DNA of 64,000 nt from positions 62,001 to 126,000 of the forward strand of contig JARFXM010000009.1 in NCBI GenBank assembly GCA_029532625.1, read 5' to 3'. Of this stretch, positions 36,001 to 47,961 are shown piece by piece. The translations under genes and the position numbers were made by a program. Within the stretch, counting starts at the first letter, position 1. Each line of letters starts with the position of its first letter. A model generated the notes under the pieces. It saw nothing but the letters and a program-made list of their open reading frames with translations. It had not been told where the DNA came from and searched no databases. This DNA comes from Lomentospora prolificans. Lineage: Eukaryota; Ascomycota; Sordariomycetes; Microascales; Microascaceae.

Positions 36001-39000
36001 ATGGAGCTCGATTTCCCCAAGTCGGTCCTTGATGCCCAAAACCACATCCGCCAGATACGGCGCGACAAAGGCCTCGGAGAAGGTCCCAAGAGGGTTGGCA
36101 ATAATGCAGCTGACCTCGAATCTGCCCTGGAAATGTAGGCAAACCCGATATTATACCTTCCAAGATGTAGGCTCCCCGATCGGGCTGACACCAGCAGTCT
36201 TTCCAAGGATCTCTACCAGACCTCAACGCATTTCTTGTTGGAGCTAATACAGAACGCCGACGATAATTTCTATACGGCAGAAACACCAACACTATCCATC
36301 TCATACTCGCCTAAAAGGGTTCGGATAGACTGCAACGAGCGCGGATTCGCCAAACAACATGTCGAAGCAATCTGTCGAATTTGCAAGAGTACCAAGAGTG
36401 GCCGAAGCAAGTCTGCCGGCTTTGTGGGCGAGAAGGGCATCGGCTTCAAGGCCGTCTTCAAGGTAGCATCCACTGTCTGGATCTCCTCTGGCCATTATTC
36501 TTTTCGGTTTGATCGTGATGGCCACCTGGGTATGATCGCCCCAATATGGGACGAATTTCCGGAAACGCCCAAGAAAGGATGTACTTCCATCCTACTTAAG
36601 CTCGACAAGGCATGCGATGAAAAGCGAATCGTGACGGAGCTGGAGTCGTATGATGAGAAGATTCTGCTCTTCCTTCGGAGGCTCCGGAGGCTAGAAATCG
36701 ACTGCAAGCACGGAATATTCACCTTGAGCAAGCCCTTTTCGACTGTCCTTGCCCGCCACGGGCAGCCCGCTGAAAACCCAGCCATGATGACACTGATGAA
36801 TAACGGGATTAAAAAACACTATTTCGTTTGGCGCCATACGGCCACATCCCTGCCCGCCGACACTCGCCGTCCGGGAATCTCTAGCTCCGAGGTGGTTGTC
36901 GCGTTTCCTAATTCCGGCACCGAAAACAACGCACCAACTCTGCCAGTGATACAGCCTCAGAATGTCTACGCTTTCCTCCCGATCCGCGACTATGGATTCT
37001 CTGTACGTTGAGTCTGTGTACAGCTATTAACGCGCCGACCCTCAGTAGCTAATAATTCTCATCCTAATAGTTCCTCCTACAAGCCGATTTTCTCCTCCCG
37101 GCAAACCGGGAAGATGTGCACATCGATTCGGCCTGGAATCAAGCCCTTGGGAAGGCTGCTGCCACGGCATTTGTCGAAGCCGTTCGTCATATGAGCGACC
37201 TCAAAAGCGCGCTACGGTATAGCTGGGTCCGTTATCTGCCTCTGACAACGTCACAAAGCGCATTCTTTGAGCTCATTAGAGCAGATATTTTGAAGAAACT
37301 CCAATCAGTAAAGGTTCTGGAGTCAATAGACGGGCGGAAAAGAAAACCAGAGAGCTTGGTCGTCGTTCCTCACTACTGGAAAGACCACTCTGGTCGCCCA
37401 TTCATGGCTACCAAAGGCAGCTCAAGCAAATTCGCAGCGGGGAACTACGAGTGCAATTCGGATCGGGCATACCTAAATCTCCTAGGAGTTAAGTTCATGG
37501 ATGAGGCTCTCTTTTACAGTGAAATGGCGGCCGTTCTTTCGAATGATCCAGCCTCGTTCCTGGCGACGAAATCCAAGGATTGGCACACTAGCTTTGCCAA
37601 CTCGATCGCGGGCATCCAAAACAAGACTCGCTGGATGTCATTGCCAATAATCCCTCTAAGTAATGGAAAATGGGTCGCAGCCAACGCATCCCCGAACGGT
37701 ATTCATTTCCCGAGCAGCGCTCCAGAACTGGCTATACCCCCAGGCATCGTGATGCACGTTGTGGATGCCCAAGCAGCCGCCGATCCGAGCAGAAGGAAGT
37801 TGTATGAAAGCTTGCATGTCACGGAGCTCAAGCATATTCATATCGTGGAAGCCATTATTACCACCCATTGCAGCGCTGAGTTCAAGCCAGACGCGTTGCC
37901 TCCCTCCGCCCTTGTCTCCCATGCTCGATTTTTATTCAACGCGCAGAGCAAAGATGGCGAAGCAGATCCTTATCGGTCCCGTAATCTACATCGCAACCTG
38001 TGGATCGCCTCAGATCTGGGCCCCTGCCGCAAAGGCGACCACATGTATCAACCCTCAAACGCTGCAGGAGCAGCGAGTACTATTCTACCGAAGGGCGCTA
38101 ACCAGCAGTACGGCTTTCTACACCCAGATTACCTCGAACCCAATGATGAGAAGCGGTTAGAGTGGTTTGCATTTCTCAGGGACACGCTTGGCGTCAATAT
38201 CTACCCTCGGATCAAGGGTGTACATTGGACATCTTCTCCGTCTAAGGAATCCGTCCATGATGACTTCCACCTTATCATGAATACGTACCCCAGCCGGAAA
38301 TGGCTCACCCTGCTCAGAGACGGTTGGGGGTACTACAAAACCTTTTTTGGATGCGACGCCCCAGGTCTTACTGGTTACATGAAGACTTGTAAAGTAGACT
38401 GCACAGGGAGTCCTTCAAGCTTACCGATATCACAGACCTATATCCCCACTCCTCGTCTTGTGAAGGAGTTTGGATCCGTGGCCCCGTTCCTTGACATCCA
38501 CGACCCACAGGACCCTCGCTGGGAAAGTCTGCTTGAGGTTTTCACTGTAAGGAGGGGTGATGATTTTGGCTTTTATCTCGACTGCCTGAGGGGCACGAAG
38601 AGAACCGGGACTGCGACAACCGACTTTGTCCGGCGAATTATGCATGAGTTAGAAGATCGATATGACGTAAGATTTCATGCAAATTTCTCTCACCAGGTGT
38701 AAGTCTCGCCTCCACAAGATACTCCAAGCTGGTCTCATATCTTCTAACAGCCCTAAGCGAAACGGAGAAGTTGATTTTCGTCCCGCCGAGAACCGAAGGC
38801 GGAGAAAGGCTCTGGGTCACCCCGTCTCTGTGTTTTTGGCGCGGCGGAACCTGGCTCACCCAAACTGTCTGCCTAGAACGCCTATATCCCGACCTGGAAA
38901 CCTTTTTCCGCGTACACGTCGGTGTGTCGAATGTCACGGTCGAGCACCTAATCAGAGAAGGTCCGGTAATCGCCGACTTGCCAGAGCCAGCTGGCCCGCG

Positions 39001-41002
39001 CATCGAGCGATATTTTGAAGCCCTCGCCTCTCTCACCAGGATTGATGGCCTAAGCGCAACACAGAAGACACGGCTTCAGGATCTGAAGATATTTCCCATC
39101 ACGACGGACCCGGACAATGAACGCTATGAGTATTTGGCCACCGGCAACGCGAATTCAGCCTGGATGATTGCCGACAGGACATACTTTAGGAGCCAGTTCA
39201 AATTTGTGATGCCTTTCCTTGCACTTCGAACTGAGTTCATATGGCGGATTAACAACTTGCTTGTAGCGCTTGGCCTTGAGGACAGGTTCCTTAGTCGTCT
39301 TGCCGTGAGCGTCACAGAGGCGCGTGGGAATGTCCTGCTCCACGAGCGTCTAACGCAGAGTTATAGATCTCGGAGCAAGTACTTTTATAGGTTCGTGTTA
39401 TTTTTAATTACTTCTTCCTGTTCTCCACCCGCACCGAGTCCTGTCCTAACATCAATAATATAGATTAATGGAGACAGACCAAGCAAACAAGCGGGAGCTC
39501 TACTCCTCCTTTAACCGTGTAGAGGTTTTCACGTCGGACGAAGTGACGCAACACTGGCATGCGCCTTTCCGCATGTCGCGCATCCACAGCGCGTTTTCGG
39601 ACGGTACCGCCTTCCTAGAATACGATTATGCCGGCGACCTTCGCATATACTTACGCTCCGGGTACGAGGAAGAGCCTTACCCCTGTGAACTAGCCGAACG
39701 CCTCCAAAACTTCTTCAATATCTCGGACAAGCACAGAGATCTCATAATCGTGGCCTTACTTGCTAAAGAGGAGAGAGTCGACATAATCTTTCAGGAAAGG
39801 GGCTTGGCCCCGTTCCCAGAAGACTCTCTCGAAATGGGAGCACTGGAGAATGAAGAAAGCGAATTCAGGCCCGTGGAGCTGTCTGTTAATCGGCTACCGC
39901 CCAGCAAGATGAGTCTTCTACGATTTAATAGCTCTAGCTCACGCTTCAATCGCCTTCTGAGCCACACGAGGTTCAGTCCATCCTTCTTCAAGCAGAGAAA
40001 CGACTCAGCAAACTCCCTCCCGACGTATGAGGCTGCCGTTGCACGGTCTACCCAAAACGCCATCGGACGGCCAGCGGAGCCGCGCACTTTCGCGGGGGCG
40101 CTGACGCTCCCTGGGGTGAAGGGGGCTTTGAGGGATTTGGAGTTCGTGCAAAAGCCAGGGGCGGTGATTGGCACTCCGTTGAACCCGCCTTCGCTCCTAG
40201 ACCGTGTAAGAGGGCTATCTCAGCGTGACTCTGAAATTGGGGAGATGATTGTAAGTACTTTACCTTCCACCTCAGCCGAACGATTGCTAACCTATTACCT
40301 CGAGGTATCCGACATTCTCGCCGTGGTTCTAGGACCGCAATACGACCGCGAAGGCATGTGGATTCCGAAGAACTCGAGGGGCAGCGAGCGTGGCGCGTTC
40401 AACTTCATAGATACGCAAGGCAGGTTCAGCGCGTTCCTCATGCGGCTTGACGGCCTTGCCGGAAAGGCCCAGGGATATACCCGCTTGATCTACCATCTCG
40501 ACGTCAAAGCCACGGTCTCTGATTATTTCAAAATCACCCAGGAAGAGCTCGACCGTGTATGTGCCTAATAGGTGTCCTCAGGCGTATTCGTAATACTAAC
40601 AGAAGCGTGCAGGCTCGCAAATATTCGATCCACAGCCAGCCACACACGGAAAATGCCCCTCCATCTAGGCACGTTTCCGTCCTCGTGCATATCTCCGACG
40701 TTCGAACTGTGCCAAAGATTAGATTCCTCACCGATCCATGGGACCTTTTTGAGGATGGTCAGCTCATCGTGGAGAACGCTCGCACTTACCAAGCCAGACT
40801 CAACCTCAGGATGCGCCATGGAACCGAGAAAGCCGCCAAAGATGATGTTGGTTTCGACTCCCTTCAATTTAGGTCACCTGAGGGCCCAATAGTGGCTGAT
40901 CCTAGCCCATCATATGATAAGGAAAAGGAGAAGGGAGATGGGAAGGATTCAAGTCGGCGCGTTACTGAGAAGAGCCGGGCGGGAGAGGCGGCGGAGACGT
41001 AG
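36001..41002 (+). CDS. Giant GHKL-ATPase protein, sacsin/NO VEIN type
   Basis: Six exons (36001-36134, 36198-37002, 37071-38666, 38729-39390, 39464-40556, 40613-41002) give about 1,559 residues. The N-terminus has a histidine-kinase/HSP90-like ATPase fold: ILSKDLYQTSTHFLLELIQNADDN carries Glu60, Asn64 and Asp67 (the ExxxNAxD motif), and SAGFVGEKGIGFKAVFKVA is the glycine-rich ATP lid. FLPIRDYGFSFLLQADFLLP, also conserved in this class, spans a splice junction. The remainder is large and alpha-rich without named domains that I recognise. Plant NO VEIN and animal sacsin share this ATPase head in giant putative chaperones, and fungi have many copies of unknown role. The junction at 38666/38729 is uncertain; a GTAAGT donor after 38698 joined at 38760 also keeps frame. 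A 54-base in-frame segment at 40251-40304 looks like an intron but need not be removed. Confidence 0.85.
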
Positions 41003-41677
41003 TTGGCGCCAATACCAGTTCTCATACGGCACAGTTAATTACTGTATGAAGGCGCTTTTGAATTTTGAATAATATAGATATCCACGTTTCGCTTCACTCC
41101 AGAAAAGTCACTGCCACGCCGGTCGTTACGAGGGTGTATGTATCGCTAAACCCGGTCAACTTCTCAATTTAATAGGGCCACGCCGGGGAACTGGACGTCA
41201 ATCCATCATGCCGGTGTTTCATTCGGGTTGGCCCTCCTTGTTCTCGTTTTACTTTTTTTTTTCTTTTTATATATATATATAAATATATCCCTATCTTCAT
41301 CATCATCATCATCTTCTTCTTCTTCTTCCATGTTTTTCTCCTCATTTTTCCTCCATATTTATATTTCATACTTTTACCATAAATTATGTCCCAGGTTCTC
41401 CCCCATTCTCCCACAGCCCATGACAGACTCAAAAGGTTTCTCTGAATCGAGCTGTGGCTGAGCGCCCGGGGAAGCACTAAAACCGTGGGTCCATTTCCAC
41501 TTTAGGAGTGGCTGGGTTGCTCCAACTCTGTTTCCTCGGCATTGGGATTTCGCGGTTTGCCGTCCACCTTGACCCTGCTCTGCGGGCGGGGAATCCTGGT
41601 TTGGTGAATCCTCACCTCTCTGAATTGGGGAAATTTTCCATACAATTCACGCCCGATAGTAACTTGCCAGTCAAAAG
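41003..41677. other. Intergenic with microsatellites
   Basis: This is the promoter region of the D-lactate dehydrogenase gene. It holds TA repeats near 41269-41286, CAT/TCA repeats near 41297-41312 and TTC repeats at 41313-41329. No gene was found. Confidence 0.55.
41253..41329. repeat. Compound microsatellite (T, TA, TCA, TTC)
   Basis: A T-rich tract, a TA run, a TCA run and a TTC run follow each other directly. Slippage-prone pyrimidine tracts of this kind are common in fungal promoters. Confidence 0.85.
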
Positions 41678-43702
41678 ATGCGGGCACAATTCCGACTGCT
41701 CTTTCGCGCGACAAAGCGCATTTCGGCTGCAGGGCCATTGACCAGTGGTCCCAAGCTCGACCGCCCGCATGCGAAGCTCATCTACGCTGCTGCAGGAACG
41801 TTAGCTGGAGCAGGAGCGGCGTTTGCAGTGCTTAGGCCGTCATCCAACGATAACCGCCCGTCGCATTTGAGCACATCACGACCACACACCAGGCTGTATG
41901 CCGACGAGTCGGCAACCTTAAAGGTACGCATATCCGAACACAGAACGTTGTGTTGTGTGTGATATTCGCGACCGCGTTTCTGTGGTTTCTAAGAACCATT
42001 TCAATAGGGATTGGATGAGATCCGCCGCGAACTAGGAGAAGGGGCCGTCAGCACCGACCCCGACGATGTCGAAGAGCACGGCTACTCAGAATGGTCCACT
42101 TCCAACACAGCAGCACGGCCGAAGGCGATTGTTCGCCCATCAAGCACGGAAGAGGTCTCCGCAATCGCCAGGATTTGCTCTAAATACAAAATCCCAATGG
42201 TGCCATTTGGCGCTGGCTCAAGCGTCGAAGGGAATTTCTCTTCGCCGCATTCCGGCATCTGCATTGACTTGTCACGAATGGACAGAATCGTCGAGTTCCA
42301 CCCAGATGACCTCGACATAGTAGTCCAGGCGGGTGTGAACTGGACCTATCTAAATGAGCAGATTAAGGATAGTGGCCTCTTCCTCCCACTAGATCCTAGC
42401 CCGACTGCGCTGATAGGAGGCATGATTGCAACTAATTGCAGTGGCACCAACGCTATGCGGTATGGAACGATGAAGGATTACGTCTTAAACCTTACTGTTG
42501 TATTGGCAGATGGGTCTATTATCAAAACGAGACGCCGACCTCGCAAGACTTCAGCGGGTTATAACCTAACGGCGCTTTTCACAGGCTCCGAGGGCACACT
42601 TGGTATTATCACAGAGGCGACGCTTAAGCTAGTTATTATTCCTCCAGAGCAGAGTGTTGCTATTGCCACCTTTCCCACTGTCAAAGACGCCGTGTTATCG
42701 GCGTCTAAGATGATTCGGAGAGGGGTGAACTTGGCCGCCTTAGAGTTGATGGACGACCTGCAGATGAAGGTTGTCAATATGAGCGGTGGCGCGGGAGGGA
42801 GGAAATGGGAGGAAGCGGCAACACTGTTCCTCAAGTAAGTTCGGCATTTACAAGAGCAGCTTCGATAGTCAGGAGTGCTGTGCTGACCGCTGCTACAGGT
42901 TCTCTGGCACAGAACAAATCATACAGGATAGCATCCGCGCTGCAAAGGAGGTGGCCAAGTCGTCCGGTTGCCAATCGTTCGAATCTGCAACCACACAGGA
43001 GGCAATGGAATCTTTGTGGTCAGCACGAAAACAGGCACTTTGGGCTTGCCTCGCTGTGCGGCCCGAGGGCACGGAGGTATGGTCTACCGACGTAGCCGTA
43101 CCCATCTCGCGAATGGCTGATTTGATTGGTAATAAGTCCCGGCAACGCATGAGGCTATCCACAAGCTGATAGGATGTAGATGAGTGTAAGAACGACTCGG
43201 CCAAGTTGGGCCTCTTCTCGAGCGTGCTTGGCCATGTCGGTGACGGCAACTTCCATCAAATGATCATGTATAACCCCAGTAAGCCGGAAGAGGCAGCTGC
43301 AGTGAAGCAGGTCATCGATGACATGATGCATAAAGCCCTAAAGATGGAGGGAACTGTTTCGGTAAGTCACAACATGGCTAGTTCTATGTTACGGCATTAA
43401 AGCTAATACATTTTCAGGGTGAGCATGGCATTGGACTTGGAAAGAAGGTACGTATGAGTAGAGAGACAAGTTTTTGTTTGCCCATTACCTTCATACGATC
43501 CAGTCTAATACATCCATAGCAATGTCTACTCGAGGAGCTGGGCCCGGCTACCATAGGAGTAATGAAGGCTTTCAAGAAAAGCGTAGATCCCTTGTACGTC
43601 GTATTCTTCACATTTTCCAATCCCGCATATCCTAGATGACTTACTAACTACTATCTAAATGTTAGCTGGTTAATGAACCCTGGAAAAGTCTTCGATGAGT
43701 AA
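41678..43702 (+). CDS. Mitochondrial D-lactate dehydrogenase (cytochrome), FAD-linked
   Basis: Seven exons (41678-41923, 42008-42834, 42899-43128, 43180-43361, 43418-43447, 43520-43593, 43666-43702) encode 541 residues. The first 60 residues are Arg- and Ala-rich without acids, with a hydrophobic stretch (LIYAAAGTLAGAGAAFAVL), fitting a mitochondrial targeting and inner-membrane signal as in yeast Dld1. The FAD-binding-4 domain has RPSSTEEVSAIARICSKY, VPFGAGSSVEGN and LPLDPSPTALIGGMIATNCSG with GTMKDYVLNL. The C-terminal cap has GLFSSVLGHVGDGNFHQM and GEHGIGLGKK, both typical of the family. It oxidises D-lactate to pyruvate and passes electrons to cytochrome c. The intron 43129-43179 was placed so that DLIDECKNDSAKLGLF aligns without a gap. 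The protein looks complete, ending WLMNPGKVFDE. Confidence 0.94.
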
Positions 43703-44685
43703 AGATAATGGATATTTGAAGTGTTATTACCTTGAAAGATTCCTCGGAGATCGTCGCGCGTGCACCTTGATCATGCCTAGACTTGGGTTTATACTGTTTA
43801 GATTAGAAACCTCAGCTCAAGTGACGTTGAGTATTACATATAGGAGGTGATTATTCTTAAAAGTATATGTACTTCTTGGGAGTGGAATCTCCATTTTCTT
43901 TCATAGATATGACGCACTGGGACTCAATAGAACTATCACGGCGTCCAAACTTACACGCGCCCCTCATATTATCTTGAAGAATCTCTCGTTTCTGTTAGCG
44001 GTCCTGAATAGGTCTTTTGACCTGATCAGGGGTGGCCAAGATGAGTGAGGAGGTCACGCATTTGGACCACTGTTAGATTTAAAGTGTCTTTTTGTCTATT
44101 ATTGGCGATGCGGCATTATTCCATGTCCAATGCCAAACCCACCTATTCAAATGTAAGCTGGATCTGACATATCCGAATGTCAATGGACCGTGCTCTTTGG
44201 CCCGCTAGTGATCAGGACATAGAAGGCTTCTATACTGGTGATCTGCGAAAACCGCCTCTTGGAGTCTGAGTTGGAAAGATCGAGCGAGCCGCTAGAGCTA
44301 GCCTAACCGAAGTCATCCCAGGCCTGATCTTCCCTGAGCTAGGACTGAGAGACGTCACGTACGAGGCTGAGAAGATGGTCAGATTCTGGGCATATAGCTG
44401 CATCACAGCATCACCAAGGTTGGCAACTGGCACTCTCCCTCTCTAAACAACTGCGGTGGGGTCAGGGCTTGGCTAAAGGATATTATTATCCTGTTACCCA
44501 TAGCTTTATTTCCTGCGGGGCCCTTCTGCCACGCTTCTTGTTGGCATAAAATCGTTCGCGCTGTTTTTGAGATGGAGTCGTGGGTCGTTGAGTGTCTCCA
44601 ATAGAACATCAGTGGCCCTAACGTCGAATTCGAAATATCTAGCAGGCTTAATGGCTCGTTCTATTCTCTAATATGAGGTGTAAAG
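43703..44685. other. Convergent intergenic
   Basis: This lies between the convergent D-lactate dehydrogenase and membrane-protein genes. Around 44250-44400 the plus strand encodes a short peptide-like stretch (LTEVIPGLIFPELGLRDVTY) that may be a gene relic, but I cannot name the family. Confidence 0.4.
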
Positions 44686-46807
44686 CTAGCTATAGGGTAT
44701 TGTTTGCGGCAGGCCACTGATCAGACCAATTGAAAACAAAACGCCCGCGATAATCAACCTGCTCTTCCATAGCTCGCCGAGTTTCCACCCTAAGACGATA
44801 GCAGCTGCCAAGCTAGCAAAAACAACAATCCCAGATCCCCCGATAGAGAAAACGGCAACGCTGACCAATCCGCCCGCAATGCCTGTTGCCAAAATCCACC
44901 ATTTTTCCTTCTTAAACCAGGCTTTAAAGGCCGGCCAGAAGTTATATTCGGGATTTTGTAGAGGGGCCTTGAAGGTGACGGAACCACCGTTGAGTAGCTT
45001 CCCTATCTTTTTCTTGAGTTTGCGATCGGTTAGGGAGCTGATATCGATACCCTCGGCAACGAGCTCTTTCTCGATAGCTCTGGCGAGCTCGATAAGGGCG
45101 CGCCAGCCGCGCGGAACCTCGGGTTCAGAGAGTAGCGGGAGCCGGCGATGGCTTTTATACCACATTATCCAGAGGCCAGAAGACCAAACGATAACAAGGA
45201 TGCCCATGACAAATAATTGGAGGAAAGAGAAACCCCACTGATATGTCTGCCATTCCGAGAAACGCTAATTAACCGGCGGCTCAGGTTTCATAATGGGGGA
45301 AACACACTCACGTCTGGTATGGGCTGGCAAGAGCCTCCGCCCATTACTTCAGAAAGAGAAAATGTCTCATTGGTGCCCGACATATATAATAGTCTTGACC
45401 GGGCACGGTATGGGTGAGTCTGCGTCTCTTCATCGAACCAGTCCCAGGAGAGCAGATCTGACTGACTATCGCCAATATATGCACCAGATATATTGAGCGC
45501 CTTCCCCGTGAGGGTGTGGTCTTCGTCCCACTCGGTGTCCCCTGTATATTTGCCACCAAATCCGTATTTCGTAACATCTGAAAGCAAAGTCAGGTCATTG
45601 AAACATATTAATAAAGAGGGAGAAGCGAACTAAGGGCAGAGAAAAAAGAATGCCGGGACTAGGATAGCACAATACATAGAGACGTCAACACTTGAAAGGT
45701 GCAGTCTGGGGAAGTATCATCCGCATAGCAGCTGGTCCAGCGGGAAGAATAGATCTTCTCTCCCACATTGGCCAAGGTAAACCACTGTTTCGAGGCTACA
45801 CCTAAAGATGGATTATTAGAACATAAACTTTGAAACCATATTATCTCGGCTGATCTTACTGCCCCTCGTGAGTGGGAGAACGGTCTCATTAGACAAGCCC
45901 ACTCGTTCCCCGTCATGGATTATATATACGACTCGTTTGAAGTCTGCAAAGTTGATCAAATTATTGTTGGGATCCTTGATAAAGGCCTCGACAGCTGAAT
46001 TATAACCAGTCATTGCGCTAGCAAGTGTGGGAAAGATGAGGATGAAGAGGGAGCTATAAATGATCAAGAGCGCGGCAAGAAACGAGGCAGGGCCGCGATA
46101 GAATATAAAATCCCTGGCAAGCCGATAGACGGCCAAGAGGGTTGGCTCTTGATGCAGGAACACAATCCAAAATGTCGAGTATGTGGCAGGCTTCTTGGTC
46201 ATCGAGGTCGTAAGATACTCGGTGAACACGCGCCAGGTAATGTACGCAAGAAGGGCTTGCCCCCCACGTCCAACTATCTATAATAAAACGGGCCCGTGAG
46301 ACTTGAACTGCCGATGGACAGCGACATGAAGAACAGCAGACACGGAGGAACACTCACAACATCCCAGGCCACGTCGATGGCTTTGACGCCGGTAAATGTG
46401 CTGGTCACGGCGGGAAGCGAGATTTGAAAGAAGCCGGCCGGCGCCCACCAGTTGTATTCGTCTCTATACAAAGAAAAAGAATCGTCGGGCAGACAACCGA
46501 CGTTCCCGTAAGCTTCGCTGTTGCCGTTGACGCCGTATACAATAAGAGAGCCCATGGACAGAATGAGTAAGATGGGCAACAGTTGCAACAGCACCCAGCG
46601 CCCGAAGTGGATCCAATTTGTCTGCCGCACATCCCTCCACGCCTCTCGAGCAGCATCTTTAATCGGCCCCAGATATGGATTAATTCCGCCTGTCTTCTGG
46701 GTCACTCTCTTGAGGCTGGTTTGTGACGAGCCCCTACTGGGCTCCCAGTCGTACGTATTCGAGGGCCCCTCCTGCTGGGATAACGGTATGAAGCTGGGGT
46801 TCGGCAT
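44686..46807 (-). CDS. Multipass membrane protein of unknown function
   Basis: Five exons (46807-46358, 46277-45860, 45795-45676, 45577-45312, 45246-44686) encode about 604 residues. The N-terminal 65 residues are polar and likely cytosolic. Hydrophobic segments follow: WVLLQLLPILLILSMGSLIV, ISLPAVTSTF near DVIVGRGGQALLAY, ASFLAALLIIYSSLFILIFP, then a lumenal or extracellular loop with Cys pairs (SCYADDTSPDC) and NIS/NET glycosylation sequons. After it come FSFLQLFVMGILVIVWSSGLWIMW and two or three C-terminal segments. This architecture matches a family of uncharacterised fungal membrane proteins I have seen without names; I do not assign a function. The donor at the end of exon three (T|GTATTG at 45675) was chosen because it alone keeps frame, and is the weakest junction. 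Confidence 0.72.
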
Positions 46808-47961
46808 TGTGTCGCGCCGTCGGCAGTCGAATTTGAGAAATCGCGAGCGCTCGGCCAAGAATCAAGACTTGGCGCTGGCCTTCTTTAAATTGTGTTGGGG
46901 TTCGGTTGGCGCTGTCGGGTAGGCGCCAGCGACCCGAAAGGCAGGCTGGCTGGCAATGCCGCCATGCATACCTTGCCCCGTCATGCTGCGCCCGCACCAC
47001 AGCCTACCCAGGACTTGGAGGGAGCAATAAGAGGAGTCATGCATGCTCTCTCCTCACTGTTTCATGTTGCCCTTTGTTGCATTGCACTTGAAAAGGGGCT
47101 GGAAAGGATTGATCAGCGACGCCCTGCGCCACTGGTCGTGTCCAATCAGAAAATCCATCAGACAAGAGGCTGCCGCCCCTGGTCAGCCCACTCACATCTA
47201 AATTTAGGAAAAAGCAAAGGTCGAGTCGCCAGTAAAATTGTCTCTCATTGGAATATAAAGGCAAACCCCAGAGTGGGCTGGCTATGGAAAATATAAAGAC
47301 TGCTCGAGTGGTAAACGAATCGAAGCGCTAAGCTGGCTTCTCAATGCCAGGCTGGCCCGTTTCGCAATTCGAACCCAATTTTCGCTTCAGACATACGCCA
47401 TTTCAAGAAGCAATAATAATAATGACTTGGTTCCAGTGATGCACGTCGTTTTCCGAACAAGTCGAGAAAATCCATCACTATCACTTCAGCAGGCCTCGCG
47501 CGCGCGTGTTCGTTGCGGCAATCGCCACTTCTGCCTCTAATAGTTATGTAAATCCTAGCTAAAGGCTCGTTTTAGGGCTTCCTCTGCCCCAATATAATCC
47601 CGCAATAGCCTGGCTGGCATGCTTTAGCTTAGGTACTCAAGATGCTATTGCAGCCATGATAAAGTAGATATTCTACACGCCAAACTCCAATTGGGGCGGG
47701 CCATAGCCAGCTCAGGCATTCGGTTGATCAGTGGAGTTGAAACTCGGAGTGAGCAAGTTAGTTACAGTCGAGAGAAGAGCGTATACCGGTGCTGGTAGAT
47801 GCTTTTAAACGTATGCTTTGACAAATTGACTCTCTCAGCAAGATAAGCCAAACCCAATCTATAAACTGAAGATATACTATTCGGGGTCACGACACTAATA
47901 GAGCCAAATAATATGTTCCCTTTGGTCCTTTGATACCCCCTTAATGCAACTCCCCACCCAT
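46808..47961. other. Intergenic, no gene seen
   Basis: This is the promoter of the membrane-protein gene and the 3' flank of the GH28 gene. GGCTGGC motifs occur near 46946, 47275 and 47611. I see no coding or RNA gene. Confidence 0.5.

Noticed and set aside
38667..38760. Alternative splice of the GHKL gene with donor at 38699 and acceptor near 38760
   Set aside because: It keeps frame, but removes a helix-like stretch (LVSYLLTALSETEK) that leads naturally into the conserved LIFVPP block, so the shorter intron 38667-38728 was preferred.
44250..44400. Short plus-strand peptide-like stretch (LTEVIPGLIFPELGLRDVTY)
   Set aside because: It is interrupted by stops and I cannot connect it to a family; it may be a relic but is too weak to list as a gene.
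46278..46357. B-box-like GTTCAAGTC within an intron of the membrane-protein gene
   Set aside because: No A-box or cloverleaf could be formed around it, so it is not called a tRNA gene.
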